In this document: piece after piece, positions 33,191 to 41,244 of the stretch | How the letters are laid out: each line of letters starts with the position of its first letter | Numbering within the stretch: position 1 is the first letter of the stretch | NCBI GenBank assembly: GCA_016865505.2 | Contig: AP025252.1 | Coordinates: forward strand, 186,001-250,000 | Direction: 5' to 3' | DNA length: 64,000 bases | DNA from: Bryobacterales bacterium F-183 | GTDB taxonomy: Bacteria; Acidobacteriota; Terriglobia; Bryobacterales; Bryobacteraceae | Program-made: the position numbers and the translations under genes | Notes under the pieces: model-generated | Seen by the model: only the letters and a program-made list of their open reading frames with translations | Told to the model about the DNA's origin: nothing | The model's database searches: none

Positions 33191-34167
33191 TGGTTCTGGT
33201 CCTCGGGCGGCAGCGGCGCAAACCGGAAGTATTGCCGCCAGTACCAATCGTAGCCGTGATGCCGTTGCAGTTCATCAATTTCCCGCTCAGTGTTAAGAAC
33301 AAGCCAGTCGGGGTTTTGATGACGGATCGACTTTACATTTGTGAAGAAACCTTCCAATTTTCCAATGGCCCAGGAAAGAAGGCGGCCGCGACGGAGAGCG
33401 AGGAGTCCCCAGAGGGTTTGGCCAGCAACAGCGGGCCAAAAGGGGAAGCCGTGTTTGCGCACGAGGACGAGTTGGTTGCGGCTGATCCAGCGAGTCGATC
33501 GGGCGGACCAGGCACCGCCCAAGGTCGCGCTGCCTTCGTGATACGCGACGGCGTCCGGAACGTAACGGCCCTTGCGTCCGGCAGCGATGCAGCGGATGCC
33601 GAAATCGACGTCTTCGAGGTAGGAGCCGAAGTCGTCGTCGAGCGTGCCGAGTTCGCGGAAGAGGTCGCTGCGGAAGAGGGCCGCGGTCATGGGGGCGCAG
33701 TGGATGTCGCGCGGATGCTGGAATGGACTGTCCGCATACGGACGTCCGGCGCCCGCGCGGTAGGCGGTCCCGGCGCGGGTGGGAAGGTCGTAGGTGCCGT
33801 CGATGAGGGTCGGGTCGGCAGCGGAGAGGATGCGCGGAGCAAGGAACCACACGCCGTCCTTTGCCTGGTTTAGTAGCGTCGAGAAGAATCCCAGCTCGAT
33901 CGTGATGTCATTATTCAGGATGCCAATCCATTCGGAATCGGGTAGCGACTGTTCGATTCCGGCATTCACCGCCCTGGCAAAACCAAGGTTCGCCGGCAAC
34001 TGTAAGACGGGTACGCCGAGGGACTGGCAGAGTGAGACAGAGCCGTCCGAGCTGTTGCCATCGACCACTAGAATGCGCCCGGCGGTTTCAAGTTCCCGCT
34101 GCAACTGCGGCAGCAGCTTTTGGAGCCGCGCCGCGCCGTTGTAGTTCGGGATAACCGCTGTGATCAT
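33187..34167 (-). CDS. Glycosyltransferase family 2
   Basis: A 326-residue GT2 enzyme. It starts with the donor-binding strand ITAVIPNYNGAARL, followed by LVVDGNSSDGS, GILNNDITIELG and the acidic segment SYLEDVDFGIRC. A short hydrophobic region near FWPAVAGQTLWGLLAL may anchor it to the membrane. It begins 14 bases after folP and overlaps the next glycosyltransferase by four bases, so it belongs to the same transcript. The last 40 residues are Tyr/Trp-rich (GYDWYWRQYFRF). Sugar specificity cannot be read. Confidence 0.85.
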   Translation of the reverse strand: MITAVIPNYNGAARLQKLLPQLQRELETAGRILVVDGNSSDGSVSLCQSLGVPVLQLPANLGFARAVNAGIEQSLPDSEWIGILNNDITIELGFFSTLLNQAKDGVWFLAPRILSAADPTLIDGTYDLPTRAGTAYRAGAGRPYADSPFQHPRDIHCAPMTAALFRSDLFRELGTLDDDFGSYLEDVDFGIRCIAAGRKGRYVPDAVAYHEGSATLGGAWSARSTRWISRNQLVLVRKHGFPFWPAVAGQTLWGLLALRRGRLLSWAIGKLEGFFTNVKSIRHQNPDWLVLNTEREIDELQRHHGYDWYWRQYFRFAPLPPEDQNQ

Positions 34168-34181
34168 GCGATCTCGCGGTG

Positions 34182-35036
34182 TCAGTACTCTTCGCTGGTT
34201 CGAATGATGGCTTCGACGGTGTCGCTCACCGCGCGCATGGCCTTGACGTCGTGTACGCGGATAATGTGTGCGCCGCGCAGCACGCAGGCGGCGACCGCTC
34301 CTGCGGTGGCAAACTCCGTACCTTCGTCGTCGGTCTGCTTCAGGAACATCTTGCGCGACGGACCGATCAGGATCGGGATTTCCAGGCGCGCGAGGTCCGG
34401 CAGCTTGGCGATGATTTCGGCGTTCTGCTCCTTGCGTTTGCCAAAGCCGAGGCCGGGGTCGATGACGATGCGCTCTTTGAGGATGCCGGCGTGGCGGGCG
34501 CGATTGGCCGCGGCGTCCAAGTCCTTGGCCAAGGTATTCATGATGTCCTTCATCGGACCGAGTTTGGCCCAGCTTTCAGGCGTGCCTCTCATGTGGTTGA
34601 CGACGACGCCCGCATCGCCATTATTGATGACTTTGGCGAGGTTCGGGTCAAAGGTGAGGCCGCTGGGGTCGTTGATGATTTCCGCGCCGTACTCCAGAGC
34701 CTTCAGCGCTACGCCGGACTTATACGTATCGACGGAAATCGGCGTCTGCAACTTGTCGCGCAGCTTTTTGAGGACGGGGACAAGGCGGCGCAGTTCTTCC
34801 GCTTCGGGCACGCGGACGCTGCCGGGACGCGTGGATTCGGCGCCGATGTCGATGATGTCGGCCCCGTCGGCTTCCAGTTGGAGCGCGTGTTCCAGGGCAC
34901 GGTCGGGGTCGTCATAGCGGCCACCGTCGGAAAAGGAATCCGGCGTGACATTGAGGACGCCCATGAGCAAGGTCCGTTCGCCCAGGCGGAGCGTGCGCGT
35001 TCTGAGCTTCCAATCGAACCTACGTCGAACTACCAA
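34182..35036 (-). CDS. folP: Dihydropteroate synthase
   Basis: A 284-residue cytoplasmic enzyme of folate synthesis that condenses p-aminobenzoate with dihydropterin pyrophosphate; it is the sulfonamide target. Motifs: MGVLNVTPDSFSDGG, IGAESTRPGS, INDPSG, VNHMRGTP, IDPGLGFGK, LIGPSRKMFL and IIRVHDV. The position usually read as INDVSG is INDPSG here. The TTG start follows GGGAG at a spacing of ten bases; no ATG or GTG is available nearer the conserved start. It lies six bases after the methyltransferase gene and 14 before a glycosyltransferase, an unusual place for a folate gene. No other fol gene is adjacent. Confidence 0.95.
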   Translation of the reverse strand: MVVRRRFDWKLRTRTLRLGERTLLMGVLNVTPDSFSDGGRYDDPDRALEHALQLEADGADIIDIGAESTRPGSVRVPEAEELRRLVPVLKKLRDKLQTPISVDTYKSGVALKALEYGAEIINDPSGLTFDPNLAKVINNGDAGVVVNHMRGTPESWAKLGPMKDIMNTLAKDLDAAANRARHAGILKERIVIDPGLGFGKRKEQNAEIIAKLPDLARLEIPILIGPSRKMFLKQTDDEGTEFATAGAVAACVLRGAHIIRVHDVKAMRAVSDTVEAIIRTSEEY

Positions 35037-35042
35037 GTTACG

Positions 35043-36242
35043 TTATCTCCCTACTAACCCGAGTTTGCGTCCCAGCCGGACCCAGAAAGCGGCGTTCGTC
35101 CGTTGCTGTACGGCATTGGCCTCGTCGAGGTCCTTTTGCAGACCCAGTGCCCAGTGCGTACGGGCTTCCACTTCGGCTTCCTGCGTGGCCAACTCCGTAC
35201 GGACACTGTCGAGTTCGGCCCTGACGCGCGCGATCTGCTGCTCGGATTCAGCCTCCACCTGCTGCGCCCAAGCGGTACGCTGGCGGAGGTCCTCTTCCAA
35301 TTGTCTAACTTTTTCTTCCGCCCAGGCCACATGGTGGCGATATTCGTCTTTTAAAACAGTCAGATCGCGGTGAGCGTTGTTGAGCTTTTGACGGGTGTCG
35401 CCGTAATAGAGCGCAAGTTCGCGGTAGACAGGCGTCGGCTTTGGCGGGGTTTTGCGGGCGGCAATCGGCAGCGACCATGGGTCGGTCTGGTAGATCCCAA
35501 ACTCGGGGCGATTCTCCCCGGCAATTCGGATGTGGGTAAAGCCGGCGTCTGCGAGCAGGCGGCGCAGTTCCTGTTCCGTAAAGACGCGCATTTCGAGGGT
35601 CGCGCCTTCTCCGCCGTGGAAGACCAGGTCCGTACGGGTTTCGATGGTGCCGTCCGGCTTCCGGTTCACCAGCACCCAGCCGCCGTTGAGTTCGACAACC
35701 GCAAAGTCCTGGATTTGGGGGAAATGCTCGGTGTGCTTTTCGGCCAGGCTGTACGGCGTGGTGAGCAGCAGGACGCCGTCGTCTTTCAGGATCGATGCCA
35801 GGTTGCGGAACGCGGGCGCGGCGGGGTCCGGGACATGCTCTAGAACCTCGCTGGAAATCACAAAGTCGTAGGCGCTGTGCGGGGGCGGATTCAGAATGTC
35901 GAACAGCGGGGGCTTGTGGTAGAAGGTGTTGGCGTAACGGAACTTAGGATCCAACGCGGCGGCCAGATGGTCCGGGTCGCTCATGCCGATGCCTTCCAGC
36001 GCTTTGAGCACAGGCAGGTCCGGCAAGGCGAGGGGTACGCCAGCGAGTTCTTCGGCAATCAATAAGGCAAGTGCGCGGAGGCGTACCGAGGATCCGCACT
36101 TGCTGCAGGACGGCTTTTCGCGATCGAAACCTTCGCGCGGAACCTCGTTAGGCTCTCCGCAGATGTTGCAGCGATAGCGCAGGATGTCGTCCAAAGGCAC
36201 TGGAAACCATCCTAAACCACTTGCAATGGCAGATCGAATCAT
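35043..36242 (-). CDS. Methyltransferase-like protein with zinc-finger N-terminus and C-terminal coiled coil
   Basis: A 399-residue protein. Residues 25-49 hold CNIC and CSKC, a four-cysteine zinc site. The middle is a class I methyltransferase-like domain with DFVISSEVLEHVPDPA and ILKDDGVLLLTTPYS, the usual post-I and motif III regions. The glycine-rich SAM loop is not canonical: the matching place reads ALEGIGMSDPDHLA. Residues about 290-380 form a heptad-rich coiled coil (EEKVRQLEEDLRQR and onward). Proteins of this kind sit in surface-glycan clusters, where a coiled coil can measure or cap chain length. It is the first gene of the minus-strand run. Its ATG is only 14 bases from the divergent ANTAR gene. 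Confidence 0.75.
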   Translation of the reverse strand: MIRSAIASGLGWFPVPLDDILRYRCNICGEPNEVPREGFDREKPSCSKCGSSVRLRALALLIAEELAGVPLALPDLPVLKALEGIGMSDPDHLAAALDPKFRYANTFYHKPPLFDILNPPPHSAYDFVISSEVLEHVPDPAAPAFRNLASILKDDGVLLLTTPYSLAEKHTEHFPQIQDFAVVELNGGWVLVNRKPDGTIETRTDLVFHGGEGATLEMRVFTEQELRRLLADAGFTHIRIAGENRPEFGIYQTDPWSLPIAARKTPPKPTPVYRELALYYGDTRQKLNNAHRDLTVLKDEYRHHVAWAEEKVRQLEEDLRQRTAWAQQVEAESEQQIARVRAELDSVRTELATQEAEVEARTHWALGLQKDLDEANAVQQRTNAAFWVRLGRKLGLVGR

Positions 36243-36256
36243 TGTATTGTCGATCT

Positions 36257-36853
36257 ATGAAGTCGGATATACTCCTCGGACGCGTTCTTTCCCTCTTACA
36301 CAGCCCAGGAATCGCACCGAAAGATTGTCTGGTTTCGATGTCGGCTCTGATCGCGCAGGCGCTGTTGCCAAACCGGTCGCGCGTGGTGGTTTGGATCAAG
36401 GCGCAGCCGGGCGGGTTGACACCCGTACACGCCGCTGCCGGGATTTCCGAACTGGACGAGCCGGCCAAGTTGGTGTTCTCGCGGAACCTGGAAGTGCGCG
36501 GCGTGAGTTACGGCCACTTGCAGGTGGAACTGCTGGACGTTCCGGCGTCGCCTGGGGTCTTACTGACGGCGCTTGAGGTTGTAGCAATTCAGACGGCCTT
36601 GCGAGCCGAGATCTGGCGGCTGGAAGCGTCGAAGGCGAGGCTGAAGCATCTGATCGCGACGGAAAAAGTGGTGGCGCGGGCGAGCGGCCTGATCTCACAG
36701 GATCGCGGCTTGAGTGCCGCGTCGGCAAGGCAGTGGCTGCAGGACGAGGCGGCTCGGAACAGCCGGCCGTTGCGCTGGGTGGCGGACATGCTGGTCACGG
36801 GGCGACGGTTGCTGGGTCCGGGTGCGGCGCAGAAACGGGAGGCTGCCGCGTGA
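36257..36853 (+). CDS. ANTAR-domain regulator with degenerate GAF-like N-terminus
   Basis: A 198-residue protein. The last 60 residues fit the ANTAR RNA-binding antiterminator pattern: a helix EKVVARASGLISQDRG, then LSAASARQWLQDEAA and NSRPLRWVADML, with the conserved alanines and spacing. The first 120 residues look like a small sensory alpha/beta domain, possibly GAF. ANTAR proteins bind paired hexanucleotide hairpins in nascent transcripts and prevent termination. The ATG at 36257 is preferred over one at 36221, which overlaps the divergent gene. It is coupled by GTGA to the PIG-L deacetylase gene. Its RNA targets are unknown and none was found nearby. Confidence 0.68.
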   Translation: MKSDILLGRVLSLLHSPGIAPKDCLVSMSALIAQALLPNRSRVVVWIKAQPGGLTPVHAAAGISELDEPAKLVFSRNLEVRGVSYGHLQVELLDVPASPGVLLTALEVVAIQTALRAEIWRLEASKARLKHLIATEKVVARASGLISQDRGLSAASARQWLQDEAARNSRPLRWVADMLVTGRRLLGPGAAQKREAAA

Positions 36854-37719
36854 CTCGGCGGGAAGCTGTCACCCTGATTGCGGCTTCGCCAATGTTGCTG
36901 GGCGCAAGCGCTGCAAAGCCGTGGAAGGTACTGATCGTGGTCGCGCATCCGGACGACGAATACTACTTCGCAGCGACGGTGTACCGGATCGCGCAGGAGT
37001 TGGGCGGTACGGTGGATCAGGTGATCATCACCAACGGCGAGGCAGGATACCGGTATTCGACCTTGGCTGAGAAGATCTACGGGGTGCCGTTGACGGATGA
37101 GTCCACGGGGCGTAGCCGGCTGCCGGAGATCCGGAAGAAAGAGACGCTGTCTGCGGGACGGATTCTGGGCATCCGCAATCATTACTTCTTGAGCGAGCGC
37201 GACCACCGGTTCACGCTCGACGCAGGTGAAACGCTGGACGACGTCTGGAACTGCGGTCGGGTACGGGAAACGCTACGAGGGCTGCTGGAACGCGAACGCT
37301 ACGACTTTGTGTTCACGATCCTGCCTCGCGAATCGACCCACGGGCATCATCAGGCGGCGGCGCTGCTGGCGCTGGAAACGATTGCAAAGCTGGAGCCGGC
37401 CGAACATCGTCCCGTCGTTCTGGGGGCCGAACCTGCCGCGGATGAAAGTCATGCACCTGGGTTTGGTGGACTGTCGCGCTTCGAGCTAACGCGTACGGCG
37501 CGGCCGGAGCCGGAGTTCGCCTTTAACCGGCGCAGGACCTTTGGGCTGAATGCGGCGCTGCGGTACGAGATTGTCGTGAATTGGGTGATCGCCGAGCATA
37601 AGAGCCAGGGGATGTTCCAGAACGATGCGGGTAAGCACGGGCTGGAGCTGTTCTGGCGGTTTGAGTCCGGGCCTCCGGATGCCGCTGAGCGTACGGCAGC
37701 GCTGGCGCACGCGCTGTAG
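36850..37719 (+). CDS. PIG-L/LmbE-family deacetylase, Tat-like signal
   Basis: A 289-residue zinc hydrolase of the LmbE/PIG-L family, which removes N-acetyl groups from amino sugars. VVAHPDDEYYF supplies His-Asp-Asp ligands and the catalytic Asp, and STHGHHQAA supplies the third ligand. The N-terminus (TRREAVTLIAASPMLLGASA) looks like a Tat signal with a shortened positively charged region, so it is probably exported. The GTG at 36850 overlaps the preceding TGA, coupling it to the ANTAR regulator. An earlier in-frame start would lie inside the regulator gene. Candidate substrates are GlcNAc-containing surface or external glycans. Confidence 0.85.
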   Translation: MTRREAVTLIAASPMLLGASAAKPWKVLIVVAHPDDEYYFAATVYRIAQELGGTVDQVIITNGEAGYRYSTLAEKIYGVPLTDESTGRSRLPEIRKKETLSAGRILGIRNHYFLSERDHRFTLDAGETLDDVWNCGRVRETLRGLLERERYDFVFTILPRESTHGHHQAAALLALETIAKLEPAEHRPVVLGAEPAADESHAPGFGGLSRFELTRTARPEPEFAFNRRRTFGLNAALRYEIVVNWVIAEHKSQGMFQNDAGKHGLELFWRFESGPPDAAERTAALAHAL

Positions 37720-37780
37720 GAATTCCCCCTACTCCGGGTAACTCCATCCACAAGAGCTTCTCTCTCAGATTTTCCTGGGC

Positions 37781-37828
37781 GTGCCTGGCACCGTGTCTGG
37801 CACCGTGCCGCTTCCGGTGACAGGCACC
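37781..37828. repeat. Cluster of short palindromic repeats, core TGGCACCGT
   Basis: Three related units lie between the deacetylase and the next gene. GTGCCTGGCAC (37781-37791) is a perfect odd palindrome; GTGTCTGGCACC (37793-37804) repeats it 12 bases on; GGTGACAGGCACC (37816-37828) is an inverted, near-palindromic version. Units 1 and 2 share TGGCACCGTG exactly. Short palindromes of this kind are dispersed in several bacterial genomes; their function is unclear. They lie within 25 bases of the downstream start. Confidence 0.6.
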
Positions 37829-37850
37829 GTCAGCGGTACTATGGCGGGGG

Positions 37851-38816
37851 ATGTTGTTCTTTTTGTTGACGATGACGGCTCTGCTTGCTGGCGCTGCGGA
37901 GTACCCGCCGACGCTCACCAGCGGACCCTGGCGCGCTGGCCATGTGCAGGGCGTCGCGGTGGACCAGCAGGGCGGCTTCGTCTACTACTCCTTTACAAAC
38001 CTTTTCGTGAAGGCCGATCTCGCCACCGGACGGGTGATCGGCACGCTGGGTGGCTTTCATGGCCACCTGGGCGATCTCGCTTTCCATAACGGTCGGGTTT
38101 ACGGGTCGCTCGAGTACAAGGACGCCAAGGCCTTCTACATCGCCGTGATCGACGGTGGAAAAATCAACATAACGGGTCTGCAGGCACACGGGAATGACCT
38201 GATGCTAACCGTACACCTGCCGGAGGTGGCGTCGGATTTCGTGAGCGGCAAGTACGGCTGTAGCGGGATCGATGGGGTGAGCTTTGGTCCGCGGTTTGGG
38301 GAGACCGCCGGCAAACTGTACCTGACCGTGGCCTATGGGATCTTCGGCGAGACGACGCGGACGGACAACGACCATCAGGTGCTGCTGCAGTACGACATCG
38401 CCGGGTGGGACCCGCAGCCATTGGATGAGGCGAATCCGCACCGTCAAGGTCCTGCCAAGGCGGACGGGAAGTACTTTGTCTACACGGGAAATACGAAGTT
38501 CGGCGTGCAGAATCTGGAATACGATGCCGGGTCGCACACGTGGCTGATGGGCGTGTATGCGGGGAGCAAGCCGGGGTTCCCGAATTACACGCTGTTTGCG
38601 GTGGACGGACGCGGGAAGCCGCGGCAGACGGCGATTGGACTATTGCTGCCTGTGCCTCGCGGGTGGTATCAGAAGGCGGACGTCGGCATGGTCTCGCTGG
38701 GAAGCGGCGGTTTGTTCTATTTGGCGGAGAACCAAACGCAAGATGGCATGCAGAGTGCTGTATTGAAACTGGTGCGGTGGACCGGCAACGGGTTCGTGCC
38801 CGTCACGCTACACTAG
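37851..38816 (+). CDS. Secreted protein, probable beta-propeller, unknown function
   Basis: A 321-residue exported protein. The signal peptide MLFFLLTMTALLAGAAEY is short. The body has repeated strand-turn patterns typical of propellers: GVAVDQQGGFVYYS, DLATGRVIGTLGGF, GDLAFHNGRVYGSLEY, NLEYDAGSHTWLMGVY and GLFYLAENQT. No catalytic residues can be assigned. The ATG follows GGCGGGGG closely, so translation initiation is uncertain. It lies between the repeat cluster and the membrane glycosyltransferase. It may bind or cleave carbohydrate, but nothing in the sequence proves that. Confidence 0.7.
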   Translation: MLFFLLTMTALLAGAAEYPPTLTSGPWRAGHVQGVAVDQQGGFVYYSFTNLFVKADLATGRVIGTLGGFHGHLGDLAFHNGRVYGSLEYKDAKAFYIAVIDGGKINITGLQAHGNDLMLTVHLPEVASDFVSGKYGCSGIDGVSFGPRFGETAGKLYLTVAYGIFGETTRTDNDHQVLLQYDIAGWDPQPLDEANPHRQGPAKADGKYFVYTGNTKFGVQNLEYDAGSHTWLMGVYAGSKPGFPNYTLFAVDGRGKPRQTAIGLLLPVPRGWYQKADVGMVSLGSGGLFYLAENQTQDGMQSAVLKLVRWTGNGFVPVTLH

Positions 38817-38855
38817 TGACAGTATTTTTTGGAGAACTTCGCTTCTTTAACTTCT

Positions 38856-40487
38856 ATGATTCCTGGCAGTGTCAATAGCCCGTTCGCTTTTCTGCTTCTC
38901 GGCGCGCAGTCGGCCACCGACAAGATGATGGACGCGCTGTTTGACGATACGTTTGCCGGAATCCATCAACTGGACTGGTTCGATTACTCGATGCTGGTGC
39001 CGTACTTTGCGGTGCTCATCGTGCTCTCGCTGTACGGCCTGCATCGCTATGAGATGATCCGGGCCTACTACAAGAACAAGCACAAGCTGCCCAAAGAAGC
39101 TCCAAGCAGGTTTGACGAACTTCCCCGCGTCACCGTGCAGTTGCCGCTCTACAACGAGCGCTTTGTGGTGGACCGCCTCGTCGAAGAGATCTGCAAGATC
39201 GACTATCCGAAAGACAAGCTGCAGATTCAGGTTCTGGACGACTCGACCGACGAAACGCACGCCTACGCTGAGCGCCTGGTGGCGCAGTATCGCGCCGCGG
39301 GATACCCGATTGAGTACCGGCATCGCACCAATCGTCACGGCTTCAAGGCCGGCGCGCTGCAGGAAGGCATGGAAGACGCGACTGGCGAGTTCATCGCGAT
39401 CTTCGACGCGGACTTTGTGCCTCCGGTGGACTTTCTGCAGAAGACAATCCACTTCTTCAAAGAGTCCAAGGTCGGCATGGTGCAGACCCGCTGGGGCTAT
39501 CTGAACCGGCACGATTCCGTGCTCACCGAAGTACAGGCGATGCTGCTCGATGGCCACTTTGTCCTCGAGCATGGCGCACGCTTTGGCGAGAACCTGTTCT
39601 TCAACTTCAACGGTACGGCGGGCATCTGGCGCCGGCAGGCGATTGAGGAAGCCGGTGGCTGGGAACACGACACGATCACCGAAGATTCCGACCTCAGCTA
39701 TCGCGCGCAGTTGAAGGGCTGGCAGTTTGTGTACGTCCCTTCGGTGGAGTGCCCTTCGGAACTCCCGGCTGATACCTATGGGTTCCAGGTACAGCAGTCG
39801 CGCTGGGCCAAGGGTCTCACTCAGGTCGCGCGCAAGCTGCTGATGCGGATCTTGAAGTCCGACCAGCCGTGGCGCGTGAAGGCGGAAGCCTTCTTCCACC
39901 TGACGCCCAACATCTCGTACCCGTTGATGATCATCGTGTCGGCGCTGATGCTGCCGGTGATGATCGTGCGGTTCTACATGGGTCCGTTCGAGATGCTGCT
40001 GTTCGACTTTCCGTTGATCGTAGCGTCGTTCTGGTCCGTCTCCGCGTTTTATCTGGTGGCACAGCGTGAGCTGTACCCCAAGACCTGGAAGCGGTCCATC
40101 ATCTTCCTGCCCGCTTTGATGGCTGCCGGTGTCGCGCTCACGCTGATCAACGCCAAGGCTGTGATCGAAGCTCTGCTCGGCAAGGAAAGCGCCTTTATCC
40201 GTACGCCGAAGTTCGGGCTGGGCGGCAAAGCTGTGGGCAAGACCCAACAGGTGAAGTACCGCGCGCGTTCTGGATGGCTCCCCTATCTGGAAATCGCGAT
40301 GGGCGTGTTCTTCTCTGCCATGGTGCTCTACGCGATTGAGACGTATAACTTTCTGGCAGTACCGTTCCTGATGTTGTTTGTCGGCGGCTACTACTGGGCG
40401 GGCTTCTCTACGCTGTACGAGGAATACCAGAGCAAACAAGCGTGGCTTCGCGCACAGAAACAGGCACTGGCGGAACAGGAAAGCTAG
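38856..40487 (+). CDS. Membrane GT2 polysaccharide synthase, cellulose synthase/CslA-like
   Basis: A 543-residue processive glycosyltransferase. One helix near residues 45-65 precedes the catalytic domain: VTVQLPLYNERFV, VLDDSTDET, FDADFVPP, the TED motif in ITEDSDLSYR and the QxxRW motif in QVQQSRWAKG. Four to five helices follow (LMIIVSALMLPVMIV, LIVASFWSVSAFYLV and others) that would form the translocation channel. The catalytic core resembles beta-mannan/glucomannan synthases more than BcsA, and no PilZ domain is present. The ATG at 38856 has no well-placed ribosome-binding site; a TTG at 38829 in frame is an alternative, and a GGAGAA lies in between. A PEP-CTERM gene follows after 49 bases. 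Confidence 0.87.
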   Translation: MIPGSVNSPFAFLLLGAQSATDKMMDALFDDTFAGIHQLDWFDYSMLVPYFAVLIVLSLYGLHRYEMIRAYYKNKHKLPKEAPSRFDELPRVTVQLPLYNERFVVDRLVEEICKIDYPKDKLQIQVLDDSTDETHAYAERLVAQYRAAGYPIEYRHRTNRHGFKAGALQEGMEDATGEFIAIFDADFVPPVDFLQKTIHFFKESKVGMVQTRWGYLNRHDSVLTEVQAMLLDGHFVLEHGARFGENLFFNFNGTAGIWRRQAIEEAGGWEHDTITEDSDLSYRAQLKGWQFVYVPSVECPSELPADTYGFQVQQSRWAKGLTQVARKLLMRILKSDQPWRVKAEAFFHLTPNISYPLMIIVSALMLPVMIVRFYMGPFEMLLFDFPLIVASFWSVSAFYLVAQRELYPKTWKRSIIFLPALMAAGVALTLINAKAVIEALLGKESAFIRTPKFGLGGKAVGKTQQVKYRARSGWLPYLEIAMGVFFSAMVLYAIETYNFLAVPFLMLFVGGYYWAGFSTLYEEYQSKQAWLRAQKQALAEQES

Positions 40488-40536
40488 TAGTACCATAGGT
40501 CTTCCGCAACGCGATTTCTGAGGGGAGACCGCTAGC

Positions 40537-41223
40537 ATGCAGTCGCAGTTGGTTCGTCTAGTGGGCGTGGTGTCTTTGCTCACCGCCGCCAGTTCCACAT
40601 CCGCTTTGGCCGATTCCGTTTATCGTTGGGATAACGGCTCGGCAATGTACAGTACGCTCGGCAGCCGCAATCAAGTGGTGATGGTCGGCTTCCAGGCACA
40701 ACCCGGCTTGCTCGACATAGCCGGAATCCAAATCTTCAACTATTGGGGCTCTCCCACGGGCCATGCGATCACCTTCGGGCTGTGGTCAGATCCCACCGGC
40801 GACGGCAATCCGGAAGACGCCTCGCTCATCCAATCGCTGGATTCGACCATTGGCACCGGCTGGCAGACGGAGCTGTTCCCGCAGGTGACGTCCTTCCTGC
40901 CTGGGCAGTGGTTCTTTCTGGGGGCGATTTTATCCAATGCTGACCAGGGGTACTTCATTACCGGCGCGGATAGCAGTGCCGCAACGGGCAACTCCTGGCA
41001 GTACAAATTCCAGGACGGCGGGCCTGTCGGCCGAAGCGCGCCAGGTCTCACGGCCTCCAGCATGTACCGGTGGACGCAAGATAGCAACGTCGGGGGCAAT
41101 TTGCTGATTCGAGCCGTCACCGCCGCTGCCCCGCCCGCAGGCTTGCCGGAGCCTTCCTCCGCGCTTTGGTTGTTGGGCACCGTAGGCGCCCTGGCATTGC
41201 GATATCGCAGGCGCTGTAGCTGA
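40537..41223 (+). CDS. PEP-CTERM sorting-domain protein
   Basis: A 228-residue exported protein. It has a signal peptide (residues 1-25, ending STSALAD) and a C-terminal tripartite signal: PEPSS, hydrophobic ALWLLGTVGALAL and basic RYRRRC. This is the PEP-CTERM signal cut by exosortase, usually in organisms that make extracellular polysaccharide. The middle (about 27-200) is beta-rich and low in charge, with repeated Gly/Ser/Trp, resembling choice-of-anchor domains. AGGGGAGA lies nine bases before the ATG. No exosortase gene is in the window. Position next to the membrane polysaccharide synthase supports a matrix role. Confidence 0.88.
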   Translation: MQSQLVRLVGVVSLLTAASSTSALADSVYRWDNGSAMYSTLGSRNQVVMVGFQAQPGLLDIAGIQIFNYWGSPTGHAITFGLWSDPTGDGNPEDASLIQSLDSTIGTGWQTELFPQVTSFLPGQWFFLGAILSNADQGYFITGADSSAATGNSWQYKFQDGGPVGRSAPGLTASSMYRWTQDSNVGGNLLIRAVTAAAPPAGLPEPSSALWLLGTVGALALRYRRRCS

Positions 41224-41244
41224 TAAAATTGGGGCACCGACCCC

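Noticed and set aside
36206-36256. A TTGCAA...TATTGT promoter for the ANTAR gene
   Set aside because: Only four of six bases match at each box, and it lies inside the divergent gene's start region; not strong enough to list.
38847-40598. Minus-strand 583-codon frame opposite the GT2 synthase
   Set aside because: No domain, heavy in Arg/His/Gln/Val, and exactly antisense to the catalytic motifs of the synthase.
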